Position numbers and translations under genes: made by a program
Notes under the pieces: model-generated
Database searches by the model: none
Told to the model about the DNA's origin: nothing
Seen by the model: the letters and a program-made list of their open reading frames with translations, nothing else
Part shown: one piece after another, positions 23,612 to 34,680 of the stretch
How the letters are laid out: each line of letters starts with the position of its first letter
How positions within the stretch are numbered: the stretch's first letter is position 1
Assembly (NCBI GenBank): GCA_030015575.1
Contig: CM057338.1
Span: 310,003,827-310,067,826 of the forward strand
Reading direction: 5' to 3'
From: Agapanthus africanus
Taxonomy: Eukaryota; Streptophyta; Magnoliopsida; Asparagales; Amaryllidaceae
Length of the DNA stretch: 64,000 nucleotides

Positions 23612-24957
23612 CACCCCGGCTTCCACTTCCACTTCTTACCCTACTTCGTCTAGTACTCCACCTTCTTGCGAGCCTATTCTCCGTTTTCCCCAAGGCTCGA
23701 ACCTTCAGCCCACTTCTTCTAGTCCACCTAAGACAATCCCCACTCCAATTCTGGGATCTGTTCCACCCATACGGCCTTCTCCAATGTTGGACCCAACTCT
23801 TATTGCTAAAGCTCCTTATCCAAATCGGTTAAGGGGAAACAAACCAAGTCCACAAATGAAGAAGATTGTGGAAATTTTTAAACAGGTTAACATCAATATC
23901 CCTCTCCTAGATGCTATCCAACAAGTTCCGTCCTATGCGAAAATTCTAAAGGACTTGTGCACTACAAAGAGGAAAACTCATGTGCCGAAAAAGGTGTTCA
24001 TGTCGAGTAATGTAAACACAGATTTTACCCATCAGTTACCAAAGAAACGTAAGGACCCCGGCTATCCTACAATTTCTATTTCTATTGAGGGTAAAAATAT
24101 TAATCGTGCTCTACTCGATCTTGGCACTAGTTTTAACCTACTTCCATACTCTGTGTATGAGCAACTGGGTATCGGAGAGTTAAAACCGTCGCACTGCACT
24201 CTCCAGATGGCCGATAGATCTATCACCAAACCTAGGGAGAGCTTGAGGATGTGTTGATAAAAGTCGGGGAATTTATATTCCCTGTGGACTTCATTGTTCT
24301 AGATACACAACCGGTAGCGAACACACAGAATCAAGTTCTGGTGATTCTCGGTTGACCCTTTTTGACCACTTCCAACGCTGTAATCAACTGTCGAAACGTC
24401 TCTATGAACCTTTCCTTCTGGAAGATGTCAATTGAGCTTAACATTTACAAGTTAGGAAGTGAACCCTCCGAACCTTCTGCTCAAATATGTTCTGTCGAAT
24501 TAATGGATGTCGACAGCAGCGAATTTGAACAGCTTCACGATACTGATCCAGACTCTCTTAATACATTATTGTTTGACCCAGCTATTTGTTATACACATAC
24601 AGACTCATCTATCGAGCTGTTCGGGTCATCATCTAATGCTGATTATGAAACTTTTATGGAGTCTGAGTATCATCCCGTTCTTTCCGATGAGATTATTCTT
24701 CGGGGTATCGATGAAAGCTTTGAAGAAATTTTCGCTGATGAACTCGTATTTTTAGAAAACACGGGAGTTGTGATGAATCAACCCCAAAACAAAGAAGTTG
24801 AACCAACACCCCTTCTTCTTGACAATAACGATAATGCGAGTAATCCATCATTATCATTGTGTCGTCTCTCCAAATTGAGATGCAAACCCTTTCCATACCA
24901 CCACTTATCTCTTCCTCACTTCTTCTTGGCTCTATATAACATGTTCTTCCACTAACC
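23612..24957 (+). pseudogene. H protease region and truncated pol linker
   Basis: A Ser/Pro-rich linker, then from 23784 the frame PNRLRGNKPSPQ...VPSYAKILKDLC leads to an Athila-type aspartic protease with LLDLGTSFNLLP (about 24110-24145) and QMADRSI. A stop at 24255 and another in the LVILG turn at about 24352 break it. The last open piece (24362-24955) resembles the acidic gag-pol linker that normally precedes reverse transcriptase, but ends in unrelated residues. No RT motif follows. Confidence 0.75.
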
Positions 24958-26434
24958 GGTGCGTTACATTGATAGAATCTTCGAATGGTTAGTGGTGACT
25001 TTTGGTCTTTGTAAAGCATTGCATTAACCAATAACTTTACCCCACTCTTATGATTTTAAAAGCTTAATATTGTTCAACTCAAGTTTGGGGGGTATATTTT
25101 TTTGGCTCTTGAAAATAAAATTTGCACACAAAATTGTGAGCCAAAAATAAGTTTAGGAGAGGTTTTCACGTCCATTTATTCTTGTCCCCGTTAATAACTT
25201 TTCCTTCCAAGTCTACAGGATTTTGAGATTTAAAAGATGACAACAGTGAGGATACTGCTGTAAACAGGTTTGGGGAAGCTTTGTGCTTATTTACGCATTA
25301 CTTTGCATAAACTTTGCATAAGCACAAAATTTTCAAAATTTTCTTTTATAATAAAAGATTAGAAACTGAAAAATTACATTTAAAAGATTGGAAGAATTTA
25401 AGAAAACCAAGAAAGTTAGATGTTTTCTTAAAACGAAACTAGTAATAAGTAGTTATGAGCCGTTGTCCCAAGGGTTAGTAAGATGAAGGAAGTCACTAAT
25501 CTGAGGATAAAAATAAATATGAAAAATAGTTCCTATTCTGCAAGCCAAACATCTGAACGTTGATACCTTACTATACGCACTTACACACGTCTTAAAACTC
25601 GGGATAGTAGAGAATACCTTGAAATTCTCTTGTCTAAAAACCAAAGTATGAAGAAAATAATAAATGAAGCATAAAAGTATAAAATGGTGAAGAAAAATGA
25701 ACACTGGTTTTGTAATCACTAAGGCAGCAAAAAAAAATATAGCGAGGGTGCTTCATCACCTAGTGCCTTAGACCAACTGGTTTGGGAGTCACTGCTAAGC
25801 CTTAGTTATTGCAAGACGATGATATTGCTAATTACGCCTAATATGTGAGCACATTTAGTAATTGGTCGGTTAGTACCTCAATAAGTATTAACGGTCGCAT
25901 GAAAAATGTGTGAGCAATTCCATCCAAAAAAAATTCACCGACTAAAAAGTACTGAGGTAGATGGACAAGAGTATGATAGCTTGAATTGAATTCTCCGAGT
26001 GTAGGGATGTCTTTTATACACACGTAGGGGTATATGATCGGTGTTTGGAGGAAAGGTAGAGAAGAAGAATAAAGGCGATGTTTTATTGATGGATGATACC
26101 ATTAAGATATGGCTCATTACAACCGAAAAGCTTGTGTAGTTGAAAACTATGATTTTCAAGTTCTTTCTTTTATAATTCTTATCTTTATATGTAATTTCAC
26201 TATCTTTCTTTTAATATGGGATTTTGTGGATGCAATCAGCTGAAAACCCTCAGGTGACAACACTCCTCCTACGAGGGACACCTACAGGTTTAAAGGCTTG
26301 TTGCACGTGCTCAGTGCAATCGTGTTGCCTACAAAAATGTGCTAGTTAGTTTTTTTTTTCTATTTTTTCCTTCTCTTGAATAAAAGAAATTTTCTCGAGA
26401 CGATCTAAGTCAAGTTTAGGGGAATTTGTTCTGT
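24958..26434 (+). other. H 3' noncoding region with two purine tracts
   Basis: About 1.5 kb, AT-rich, with no supported gene. A tract CAAGTTTGGGGGG (25080-25092) begins it and a similar CAAGTTTAGGGGAATTTG (26411-26428) lies beside the LTR; the latter is the probable 3' polypurine tract. Confidence 0.65.
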
Positions 26435-26823
26435 CGAAAATATTGCAATTTTTAACATAACAATTTCTTCACTTTTCTAATCATCTAAGGATATTTGATA
26501 TAAATATAACACATATTACAAGTTCGTCTGGAAAATACCAATTACCATGTGTTATACATTATAATCAACATTCTTGAAGGAAATTGTATGTTTATTATTT
26601 CACGCATGATATTGTATATCTCAACATTCTTCATTAGATTTTTGCGCGGAAAATTATTTCGGGACAGATATCGGAATCGTAAATTCGCCGACAAAATGCA
26701 GCAAATTAAAGAGTTAAAATCTGGAAGAGATTCAGAAGAGATAAAAGGATTCCAGATATCAAATATAAACCCAGCGATTAACACAAGAAGACAGAAGAAT
26801 TTTAAAGGCAATAACTCACCAAA

Positions 26824-26873
26824 CGGCCGCGGATCCGCGGCCGAGTTAGGCCGATCCGCCATGGATCCACGGC
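26824..26873 (+). repeat. GC palindrome pair in H LTR
   Basis: A perfect palindrome GGCCGCGGATCCGCGGCC at 26824-26841 and a decayed second copy to 26873 (GATCCGCCATGGATCCACGG core). Confidence 0.88.
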
Positions 26874-27095
26874 CGAGTTAGGGCATCGGTTGACGTGAAT
26901 TCTCCAGAAGCTTCATTGCAATGTTCTAGCTTGTTGAGGACGCTCCATTGTAACAACCTTGTTCTGAAAACTTTCCTACAACAGCCTAGCTTCTTGAGGA
27001 AGCTTGATAACTACCTTATTCTAGAAGTTTCCCTACTACTACCTAGCTTCTTGGGGAAGATTAACCTAGCTTCTAGTGGAAGACTGGTGAAGGGC

Positions 27096-27104
27096 TATAA
27101 AAAG
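27096..27104 (+). promoter_or_regulatory. TATA box of H LTR
   Basis: TATAAAAAG 661 bp into the LTR, matching the position in I. Confidence 0.72.
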
Positions 27105-28183
27105 GGACCTAAGCCTATATTAATGGGTTGTTGTTGATGGTAGTTGAATTTTAGTACTCAATTTAAGACCAAATCCAATTCAATTCAACATCAAGATCCA
27201 AAATCAAGAATCGTTGAGAACAATATCGAGCGACGACACTCAAGATCCTTTACGCAAAGTCGATCGTCATCAAGAGCACGAGATCCTCGACAGGTCCAAG
27301 TCTCACAGAGATTGAGCAAAGCGAAGTTCGACGGAATAGTTACCTCTTCAAGGGAGCGATCGATAGCAATTCTTGTAATCTCGGATTGAAGGAAAGTGTA
27401 ATTAGAAGTTGATTAATAAAGGTGATCATTTGTTAATTCTTGCTTTCTTTAAATTTTCGCATTATGAAATTATTATTTATTGATTCTTCTATTTTCATGA
27501 TGCGTGAGTAAATCTCTGCTTGCTAGGGATTCGAAGGAATTTATTAGATCAAATGGTGAGAAAATCCTAAACTCATCTTAAGTCTTATGAGAATTATGAA
27601 CTTTAGGAAAAAGAATCGTCAACGACCAAATTTGGAGTAAGATCACCGTTCTTGATAATTTCGTTGCAATTTGGAATTAAATAAGTGATGATTTTCTTTG
27701 CTAAAGACAAGATTTGAATGGTTATCAATGAAAAGACAAGAGATAGTGAAGGAGAACCCCTAGTTTCTTCAAAAGATCCCTAATCTTCATTCATTGCCAT
27801 CGTTCTAGCTATAATTCATCAATATATAAGATAGGTCATTTTTAGTATTCATCATTTCTACTAATTCCTATCGAATCCTACAAGTTATTCTTCAATTTTC
27901 TTGATAACTAAAATTGATCTTAGACATTTTCTTGATTACTAAATCTTAAACTCTTTCTTGATTTTTCTTGAAATGATTATTTCAACCAAATCTTAAACAA
28001 TTTCTTGAATTTTCTTTACTATTTCTTTCGACTCAACTAAAGCAAGAGTGATCAAATTCACGAATCCCAGAGGACGACCGTACTCATTAACGAACTACAT
28101 CGACACAGTTATTGATTACGGTTATAAATTCTTTGATTGTGATTATACTTTTCATATCAAACGACGGATTTTCATATCAATCA

Positions 28184-29397
28184 TTACTTAATCTAACGGT
28201 GCATTATGGGACATCGAGACGATTGCTGATGGCATAAGCGTGCGTTGTATTTATCTGTGATGCTTAGGTAACTTAAATGACGGGACTTCATTAATGAGAT
28301 TAATGAAAGAAAATAAACCTAAAAATGTTGTGGAATCGAATTTTCAAAAACAGGTAGCTCTAGTTGTTGCTTTGCATAGAGGTATTCCTTATAGAATATC
28401 CAGCACCTTATTCGATAAGGAAAGAGCCAAGATCCCTTCACCGAGAGTGAGATCTTCAGAAATAACTGGCAGATACTACAACCCTCGGTTTCGTCTTTTG
28501 ATTGCTTTTCTAGTTCTTGCTTTGAATAGTGGTATTGTGAATATCCTACACCTCATTCGACGAGAAAAGTGCCGAGATCCCTTCACCTGGAGTGACCTCT
28601 TTAGCGAAACTAGCAAAAGCCTAAAAAACACTCTATTTCAAATCATTTGATTCTACAACTATATCAAGTTCATTACGCAAATGGTTTTCTTAAAAACCTG
28701 TCGTAACCCTCCGTCATTTTTGATAAGTACTACTTAGTATTCGTGCTACATTTGTTGGCCTCTGTCAAGACGTAGTGTGCGATAGCTAACTAGTGCTTAT
28801 CTGCCAGTATATGATGTGATTGAGTTAGGATAGTCGTGCGACTTTGTTGGCTTCCGTCAAAGGTCGTACAGATGGGTTTAATTCAATCATGAAATGTACG
28901 GGTTGAACTTGACTAGCGTCCTTTGGTTTGTTGGCCTCCGTCAAGGTCATAGGAAGCTAGGGGCAAAATATTATTGGGAATTTCAATTGTTAAAATTTGC
29001 AATGAGATTGCATATCTTCTATGAGATAGTTGGATCCCTATACCCACTGCAAGTAAGAGTTACTCCTGAGAGAGTTTTACATATTACAATTAGTCGATCA
29101 AGTAGGTGTCTAGAAAGGTGTTAACGGGGTTACACCCCTGGAAAAATGAGGTTTATTTTAATTAGGTCCGTGCGAAAGCACAGTGAACCTCTCTCAAAGT
29201 ACCGACACTGGCTTGACCGAAAGATTGGCGAACTTATAAGGTATAATTAATCCCGGCTAGTCTTACCTTTTAGGGTTTGAAGGAATATTTGATAAAAACA
29301 GTGGGAGCCATCCTGATTAGATAAAATAATAACCAATTTGATCTTGCAAGAGCATACGCTGAGTGATTTCTTCTCTCTCTCTCTCCAGGTAGCGACC
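28184..29397 (+). other. C untranslated leader (3' part)
   Basis: The leader portion left after insertion of H. It holds the duplicated module (28366-28458 and 28516-28606), the triple repeat (28751-28946), the conserved AAGTACCGACACTGG block (about 29196-29212), a GTGGGAG box (about 29300) and the CT-rich tract ending CTCCAG at about 29389. No coding region is supported. Confidence 0.7.
28751..28946 (+). repeat. Triple interspersed leader repeat of C
   Basis: Copies at about 28751-28769, 28842-28862 and 28927-28946, reading TTTGTTGGCCTCTGTCAAG, TTTGTTGGCTTCCGTCAAAG and TTTGTTGGCCTCCGTCAAGG. Confidence 0.8.
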
Positions 29398-29686
29398 ATG
29401 TCACGCCTTAATCAAGATAATAATATGGATGTATTGACCGAACCCGCTTGTTATACTGTGCTGGGGAACGTTGGTCCCGCTCCAACTTATAATTGTTATA
29501 AGACCGAGCAGGAAATTGCGGAATACCAGGATTCCCATGCCGCCCAAACGAAGAAAGTGCATGATGATGCATCTTCTTCGGGTGTGTTCATTATCGAGAA
29601 CCGTTTCTCAGTATCCTCTACGTCCTGGGTATGAGATACCGGATCGGGATCCCACATATGTAATCTGTTACATAGGCTACAGATAG
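29398..29686 (+). pseudogene. C gag stub and interrupted protease motif
   Basis: ATG at 29398 opens about 78 codons (MSRLNQDNN...ENRFSVSSTSWV) and ends in TGA at 29632, directly before GATACCGGATCGGGA, the DTGSG protease motif. Intact A has TTG, not TGA, at that codon. As in G, the capsid region and zinc knuckle are absent. The stub's conserved residues between C and G (VGPAPTYNCYKTEQE) could be a remnant of selection or simply recent common descent. Confidence 0.75.
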
Positions 29687-32316
29687 GTAGAGAATTGAGA
29701 ATGGGTGATAAAATTTCAAGAGTTAGAAAGGGTGCAATTGTTGCAGCCAAGGTGTTGGCGATTCTCATCCTGTATTACCAAATACATTGATTCTGAATGA
29801 ATGTTATTAGATACCGAATCTGATATGCAACATTATATCAGTCTCTTTATTTTAGTAAAGAAAGATATAATTTTGTATTGTTGGATAAAGTTTTGAACAT
29901 TTCCTATATCAAGGGTTGATCGGATCAGGCACGTTATCTAATGGCATATACGTTCTAAATCAAACCACGGTTCTTAACGTACGGAACACACACAAGAGGA
30001 AGAGTTCAGAAATGAACTTGTGGCATTGTAGACTAGGTCATATCAATGCGACCTGACTAGCTAAAGTTACATTAAGATGCATATTTAAATCAGTTTGAAT
30101 TTACATCTTGTGAAACTTGTCAGTTATGTCACAAAGATAAGATGATCATAGCTCTGTTTATTGGAAACAGAGAAAGAGTTAGTGAACTCTTGGGATTGAT
30201 ACATGATGATGTAAGTCCCCTGTCTACACATGCCAGGACCGGTTCTTTGTACTTCATTACATTCACTGATGATCTCTCAAGATTCGGACATATGTTCCTA
30301 TTGAAACACAAGTCTGAAGCTTTTGAGAAATTTAATGAATATAAGTAAGAAGTCGAGAACCAAAAAGGGTATAAGTATTATGTCCTTTGATGTGATCAGG
30401 GAGGAGAATACTTCTGCATGGAATTCCTGGACTATTCAAAAGGAGAATGAGATTCTCTCTCAGCATTACTCCTCCGTATACACCACAGCACAATGGTGTA
30501 TCGGGGTGGAGCAATCGCACCCTATTAGATATGATGCACTCTATGATGAGTACTACTGAGTTGCCTATTTCCTTCTGGGGGTTATGCACTTATGAAACTG
30601 CATACCTATTGAAAAGGGTTCTAACCAAATCAGGTGCCTGCTACTCCATATGCGATATGGTATGGGAAGAGCCCATGTCTTAAGTAAGTTAAGATTTGAG
30701 GTTGTCCGGCCTATGTCTAAAAGCAAAATTCGGACAAGCTCGAGGCAAGGTCAGTTCTGTGGAAGTTTGTTTGATATCCCAAGCATTCGCAAGGGATTAT
30801 CTTCTACCACACCGAGGAACAAAAGGTGTTTTATTTGTCGGCATGCCACCTTTTTAGAAAAGGAATTTTTTATGGAAGAAATTAGTTGTTATGAGGTAGA
30901 ACTGGAATAAGTTCCAGCTATACAAACTACATCTGATGATTTGGTAGAACCGGAGGATTCAATTGCTCCCGAAAAACCTCAGCCTCTCCGCCGATCTGGT
31001 AGGGTTCCTCATCTGCCTGAGAAATACTTCGGTTTTCTCAATGACAGTGGGAGCGAGGATTGCATCATGAGATGATGACCCAACTAGTTTCGAGCAAGCC
31101 ATTAGGAGTGGGGACTCTGTAAGAATGGTTGGATGCTATACGATCTGAGATGGAATCTATGTACACCAACAAAGTATGGACTTTGGTTGCTATATCAGAA
31201 GGGTTAAACCCCCATCAGGAGTAAGTATATCTTGAGAAGATTACTTGGTGTAGATGGAAACGTTGAGACTTTCGAAGCTAGACATATTGTAAAAGGTTCT
31301 CGTCATCGACCAGGTATGGATTATGATGAAACCTTTTCTAGTGCCTATGCTTAAGTCCATCCGGATTCTACTTGCCATTGCTACATACCATGACTATGAT
31401 ATCTGGCGGTTAGGTATCATGACTGCTTTTCTAAATACTGATTTAGAAGAGAGCGTTTATAAGTACACAGTTAGAGGGCTTCGAAGACAGTGGGAGCAGC
31501 AAAAACGTGTGCAAGTTACTTTACGGGTTAAAGCAGGCAACGCGGAGTTAGAACATCTGTTTTGATGTGGTAGTCAAAGTGTTTGACCTCATCAAAATGA
31601 TAGATGAACCTTGTATATACAAAATGGGTTGTAGAGAGTAAGGTGGTCTTCCTCGTATTGTACGTGGATCACAAACTCTTGATAGAAAAGGAGTTTCCTA
31701 TACTACACTTGGTCAATTTCCTCTTATCACATTGATTCTCCATATAGGATCAAGATGATACTTCCTAAATCCTGGGTTTTGGATTTATGAGATAGATCTA
31801 AGTGGATGTTAGGATTCTCACTAGGTGTAGTGAGATGGTATCAATAGATCCTGGGGAGAATATCTGGATAGCTTCCAGGGTGGTAAGGTCGACTGAATGA
31901 CAGTCACATGCATTGTTTTTACCCTCAGTAGAGAGACGGTATGTTGGAAGAGTTCCAAGCTAGATACCGTGGCAAACTAGACGATAAAGGCTGGATACAT
32001 CGCTACCAATGATACTACCAAAGAGGCAGTCTGGGTGTATATAAGTTCATGAGATGAACTTCGTTCCTACCATTGTATGACAATGGAGTTGTGGGTTATG
32101 CCTGGGAACCCCTGTCCTATCAGTGACCCAGATATATTCTAAGGCAGTATCACCTGATCATGGAGATGGTTGACCTCCAGGGAGATCGAGGTTAGGAGAG
32201 TAGACTCAGAGAACATCACGGCGGATCCACTCACAAAGACTTTTTCCCAAGAGAGACTTTTATGGGATGGTTGAGTATGGGATACTACAACTACTACTAT
32301 CTGAAGGCCTTAGTGC
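29687..32316 (+). pseudogene. C pol remnant (integrase, RT, RNase H), decayed
   Basis: Short open pieces follow A pol in order: integrase near 30168-30560, the post-integrase linker near 30800-31060, RT near 31300-31700 and RNase H-side sequence to 32310. The RT active site reads YVDH (31660-31671), with the second catalytic Asp of YVDD replaced by His. Many frameshifts and stops are present. It is not functional. Confidence 0.75.
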
Positions 32317-32327
32317 AAGTGGGAGAT

Positions 32328-32517
32328 TGTTAGTTATATAGATGCCATAGAGGCCATTACTGTACATATGATGTATATTATAGTAGATGCTTGGACATAC
32401 ATAGGCAGGACTTTCTTGCTCGACATGATAGTATGCTATCTGGTTACTTTTTATCTTAACATGTACACTGATTGTCTCTCTGTTACATGTTGATAAAGCC
32501 CTTAGGATGTGTACTTG
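32328..32517 (+). repeat. C LTR, first part
   Basis: The first 190 bp of the LTR, starting TGTTAGTTATATAG. Comparison with the G LTR shows that the next base of the LTR is at 60894; everything between is later insertion. Confidence 0.85.
32513..32517. repeat. Target site duplication ACTTG of D (left copy)
   Basis: ACTTG here and at 60889-60893. G reads the uninterrupted form GTGTACTTGACTACC, so the duplication marks the insertion point. The exact termini of D remain uncertain by two bases, because its expected TG/CA ends overlap the duplication. Confidence 0.7.
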
Positions 32518-32518
32518 T
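32514..32518. repeat. Target site duplication CTTGT of B (left copy)
   Basis: CTTGT flanks B here and at 53014-53018. Four of its five bases are D's own target duplication and the fifth is the first base of D. Confidence 0.9.
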
Positions 32519-34666
32519 TGTAAGTCCATGCTACCTCTCCCGGTACTTTCGGGCATGCGGAATTTGGTGAAAAACAATTTTCTAGAGGTGGTAACATGGA
32601 CTCAAAACCGGATCTTTGTTAAACATCTAACTAACAACCTAACTAGGAGTTGTTAACTACTCGGTTAGGGGGTTATACCTTTCTTTCTTGATCTCCTTCG
32701 TCTTCAAGCCTCGATGGTTGTCCGAATCGGCTTCTCCCCGTCGTCTCCTTGCACCGAAGATAGATCCACCTGAAAGCTTCTACCTTTGGCTCCTTCTTCG
32801 AACTTTGAAGAAACTAGTTCACTAGGTTTGCTAAACCTTGTGAACTAGAGTGAGTAGAGAAGAGTTTGTTTGGGATTTTATCTATGGTTCTTGGTTCTCA
32901 ACTCATGAGACAAGTGAACCATAGACTCAAGAGAGGGAGAGCAAGAGGAGGAAGATGAGAGCTCAAGAACAAGAGAGAGAATGAGAATGATAGAATGAGA
33001 AAAGAATTTTCTCACTTGGCTCTCATAATCCAAAACCATCATCACAAAAAATAATAATCAAGTATTGTGTAAAATGGTTCAAGTCAAAATGGCTAAATCA
33101 TTTCATGCACTCATTTCTCACAAGAGAAACAAGCAAGTAAAAAGTCTTTGCCATGAAATGATAGCCATTGTCATCATGATGGTCAACTAGTCCAACCAAG
33201 TCAACCGGTCAACAAAGTCAACAAGTCAACAAAGTCAACCCCTCAACAACCATGTCACAACAATACTTAATTAATATTATTGTTAATCATATATCATATT
33301 CTCATTAGGGTTGACCAAAAAGTCAATAGTCAACAGTCAACGGTCAACAACCCTAATGAGAATCCTCTGCCTCTGTCTCTCCGTCAACTGTGCATACACA
33401 CCCGCATCCGTGTTCCGAGGAACACGAATACATACTGGATAAATCCAATCCCAAAAGGTATACTAGGATCTGGCTTAAACCAAAGCCCGCTAGTGTAAAC
33501 TGTCCGGACACTGTACGTGCACAAGTGCACGGATGTGACCGAACCCTGTCGCAAAACCATGCGACCTGTCGCAAAACCATGCGACCTCTACTCTTTTGCC
33601 TAAAGGCGAATAGATTTCTGTGTGGGACTCTAAAGACTCGACACTACGCTGGCAGTGGGTTTAACCACAGACCGCAAGCGGCACTAGCTGTGCGTAACGG
33701 TCCCCAGGTAGATGCCGACAAGAAGACTGATGAGGTGAAACCCATCTGAACTCCTACTGAGCCTGAATGTGACAATCTCCGTACAGTCCGGTCTGTTCGT
33801 CTGATACATCGCATGGCGGGCCTAGAGGGCGGTAAAACGTCAGTCCCCTAATAGCGGTACAAGTCGTGTCGGAGTGAAGCCCAATACACCCAGAGATAAC
33901 ACTGGAAGCCTACCAGTATATCCCGCTTGCCCTGGCCAGGGACTACTCGTGTAATGGCTCTCCTAGACACAGCGCGATGTCAACCCCCAATACCGGGAGA
34001 GACGAATCCTGTCTAACCGTCACTGCCTCCAAGTGCTTCGGGACTGCACCCAACTACTACCTGTTTGCACGACTCCTTTGAGCCGTGGTAGGGTAGTAAT
34101 CAAAATACAGTGGGAACACACTCGAGGCGAAGTGATAGTGTCAAGTCAGCGGACTAAGCTGTACTCATGTCACCTGGGAACTGATAACTGACGATAGGTA
34201 TAATACCAACCGGTCAGTTCCCGACGAGTCCTGTCCAGTGTACTCGTAACCTAACGAGCACCCGCATACTATCTCCAGTACGACGTACAAACGGCTGTGG
34301 GACAGACCGTCTCCCACACTGGGATGAGAAGCGCATGCGCTAGTCTACTCCGGAGTATCGATGCCCTGTCTCGATAGCCCTGCGACTAGGGACCTGCATA
34401 AGGATGTGCTTATAGATTACCCAGCCCCCACTAGTGTGACTGCCATCACAACGCTGGTAATCAAGCAAAGATCCTAAGGGCTCCACTAATGTGTATAGGT
34501 GATATACTATAATAAACACAAGTACACATTGAAGTAGAAACAAACCAAGTAGCATACTACTATTTTGAGCAAGATTGTATATATAAGGTGAATATCCCAA
34601 GCTTCCATTAAGTAATATACAAACTAGTATGATACAGTAATGGCCTCTAGGGCATATACACTAATA
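32519..34666 (-). repeat. B 3' LTR
   Basis: 2148 bp. Its minus-strand start reads TATTAG where the 5' LTR has TGTTAG, a terminal G-to-A type change. It contains two tandem 20-bp units (33546-33565 and 33566-33585, CTGTCGCAAAACCATGCGAC on plus) where A has one, and a TTGAC cluster. Confidence 0.92.
33182..33347 (-). promoter_or_regulatory. TTGAC (W-box core) cluster in B 3' LTR
   Basis: Eleven TTGAC cores in 166 bp (ten read GTCAA on plus, one TTGAC). TTGAC followed by C or T is the known WRKY factor binding site. The 5' LTR carries the same cluster at about 51521-51695. Function is inferred only. Confidence 0.55.
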
Positions 34667-34680
34667 ATCTCCCACTTGCA

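Larger units (their letters stand above)
11971..28183 (+). mobile_element. Element H: Athila-like gag-protease element without RT, interrupted by F
   Basis: Plus strand: gag start at 11986, interrupted by F (12529-22638), gag continuing at 22639, protease to about 24360, a pol-linker-like tail to 24955, about 1.5 kb of noncoding DNA, and a 3' LTR ending at 28183. The 5' LTR and primer site are not seen because I joins at 11970. No reverse transcriptase, RNase H or integrase motif can be found between protease and LTR, so the element is structurally non-autonomous, comparable to described gag-only terminal-repeat elements (TR-GAG). At its right edge the sequence returns to element C, with TTACT as the candidate target duplication. 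Confidence 0.8.
26435..28183 (+). repeat. H 3' LTR (Athila-like)
   Basis: 1749 bp, starting CGAAAATATTGC (the first T of the I version is C here) and ending CATATCAATCA. It shares with the I LTR the 18-bp GC palindrome, the AAGCTT repeats and the TATA box at nearly equal distances. Confidence 0.85.
28184..32517 (+). mobile_element. Element C, left segment: gag-deleted Angela-like Ty1/copia
   Basis: Resumes at the right edge of H within the leader, just before TAATCTAACGGTGCA, which matches the G leader. It then holds the gag stub with protease motif, decayed integrase, RT and RNase H, a GTGGGAG purine tract (about 32317), and an LTR beginning TGTTAGTTATATAG at 32328. The LTR is interrupted at 32517 and continues at 60894. 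C and G share the same gag deletion and leader duplications, so they form a subfamily. Confidence 0.85.
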
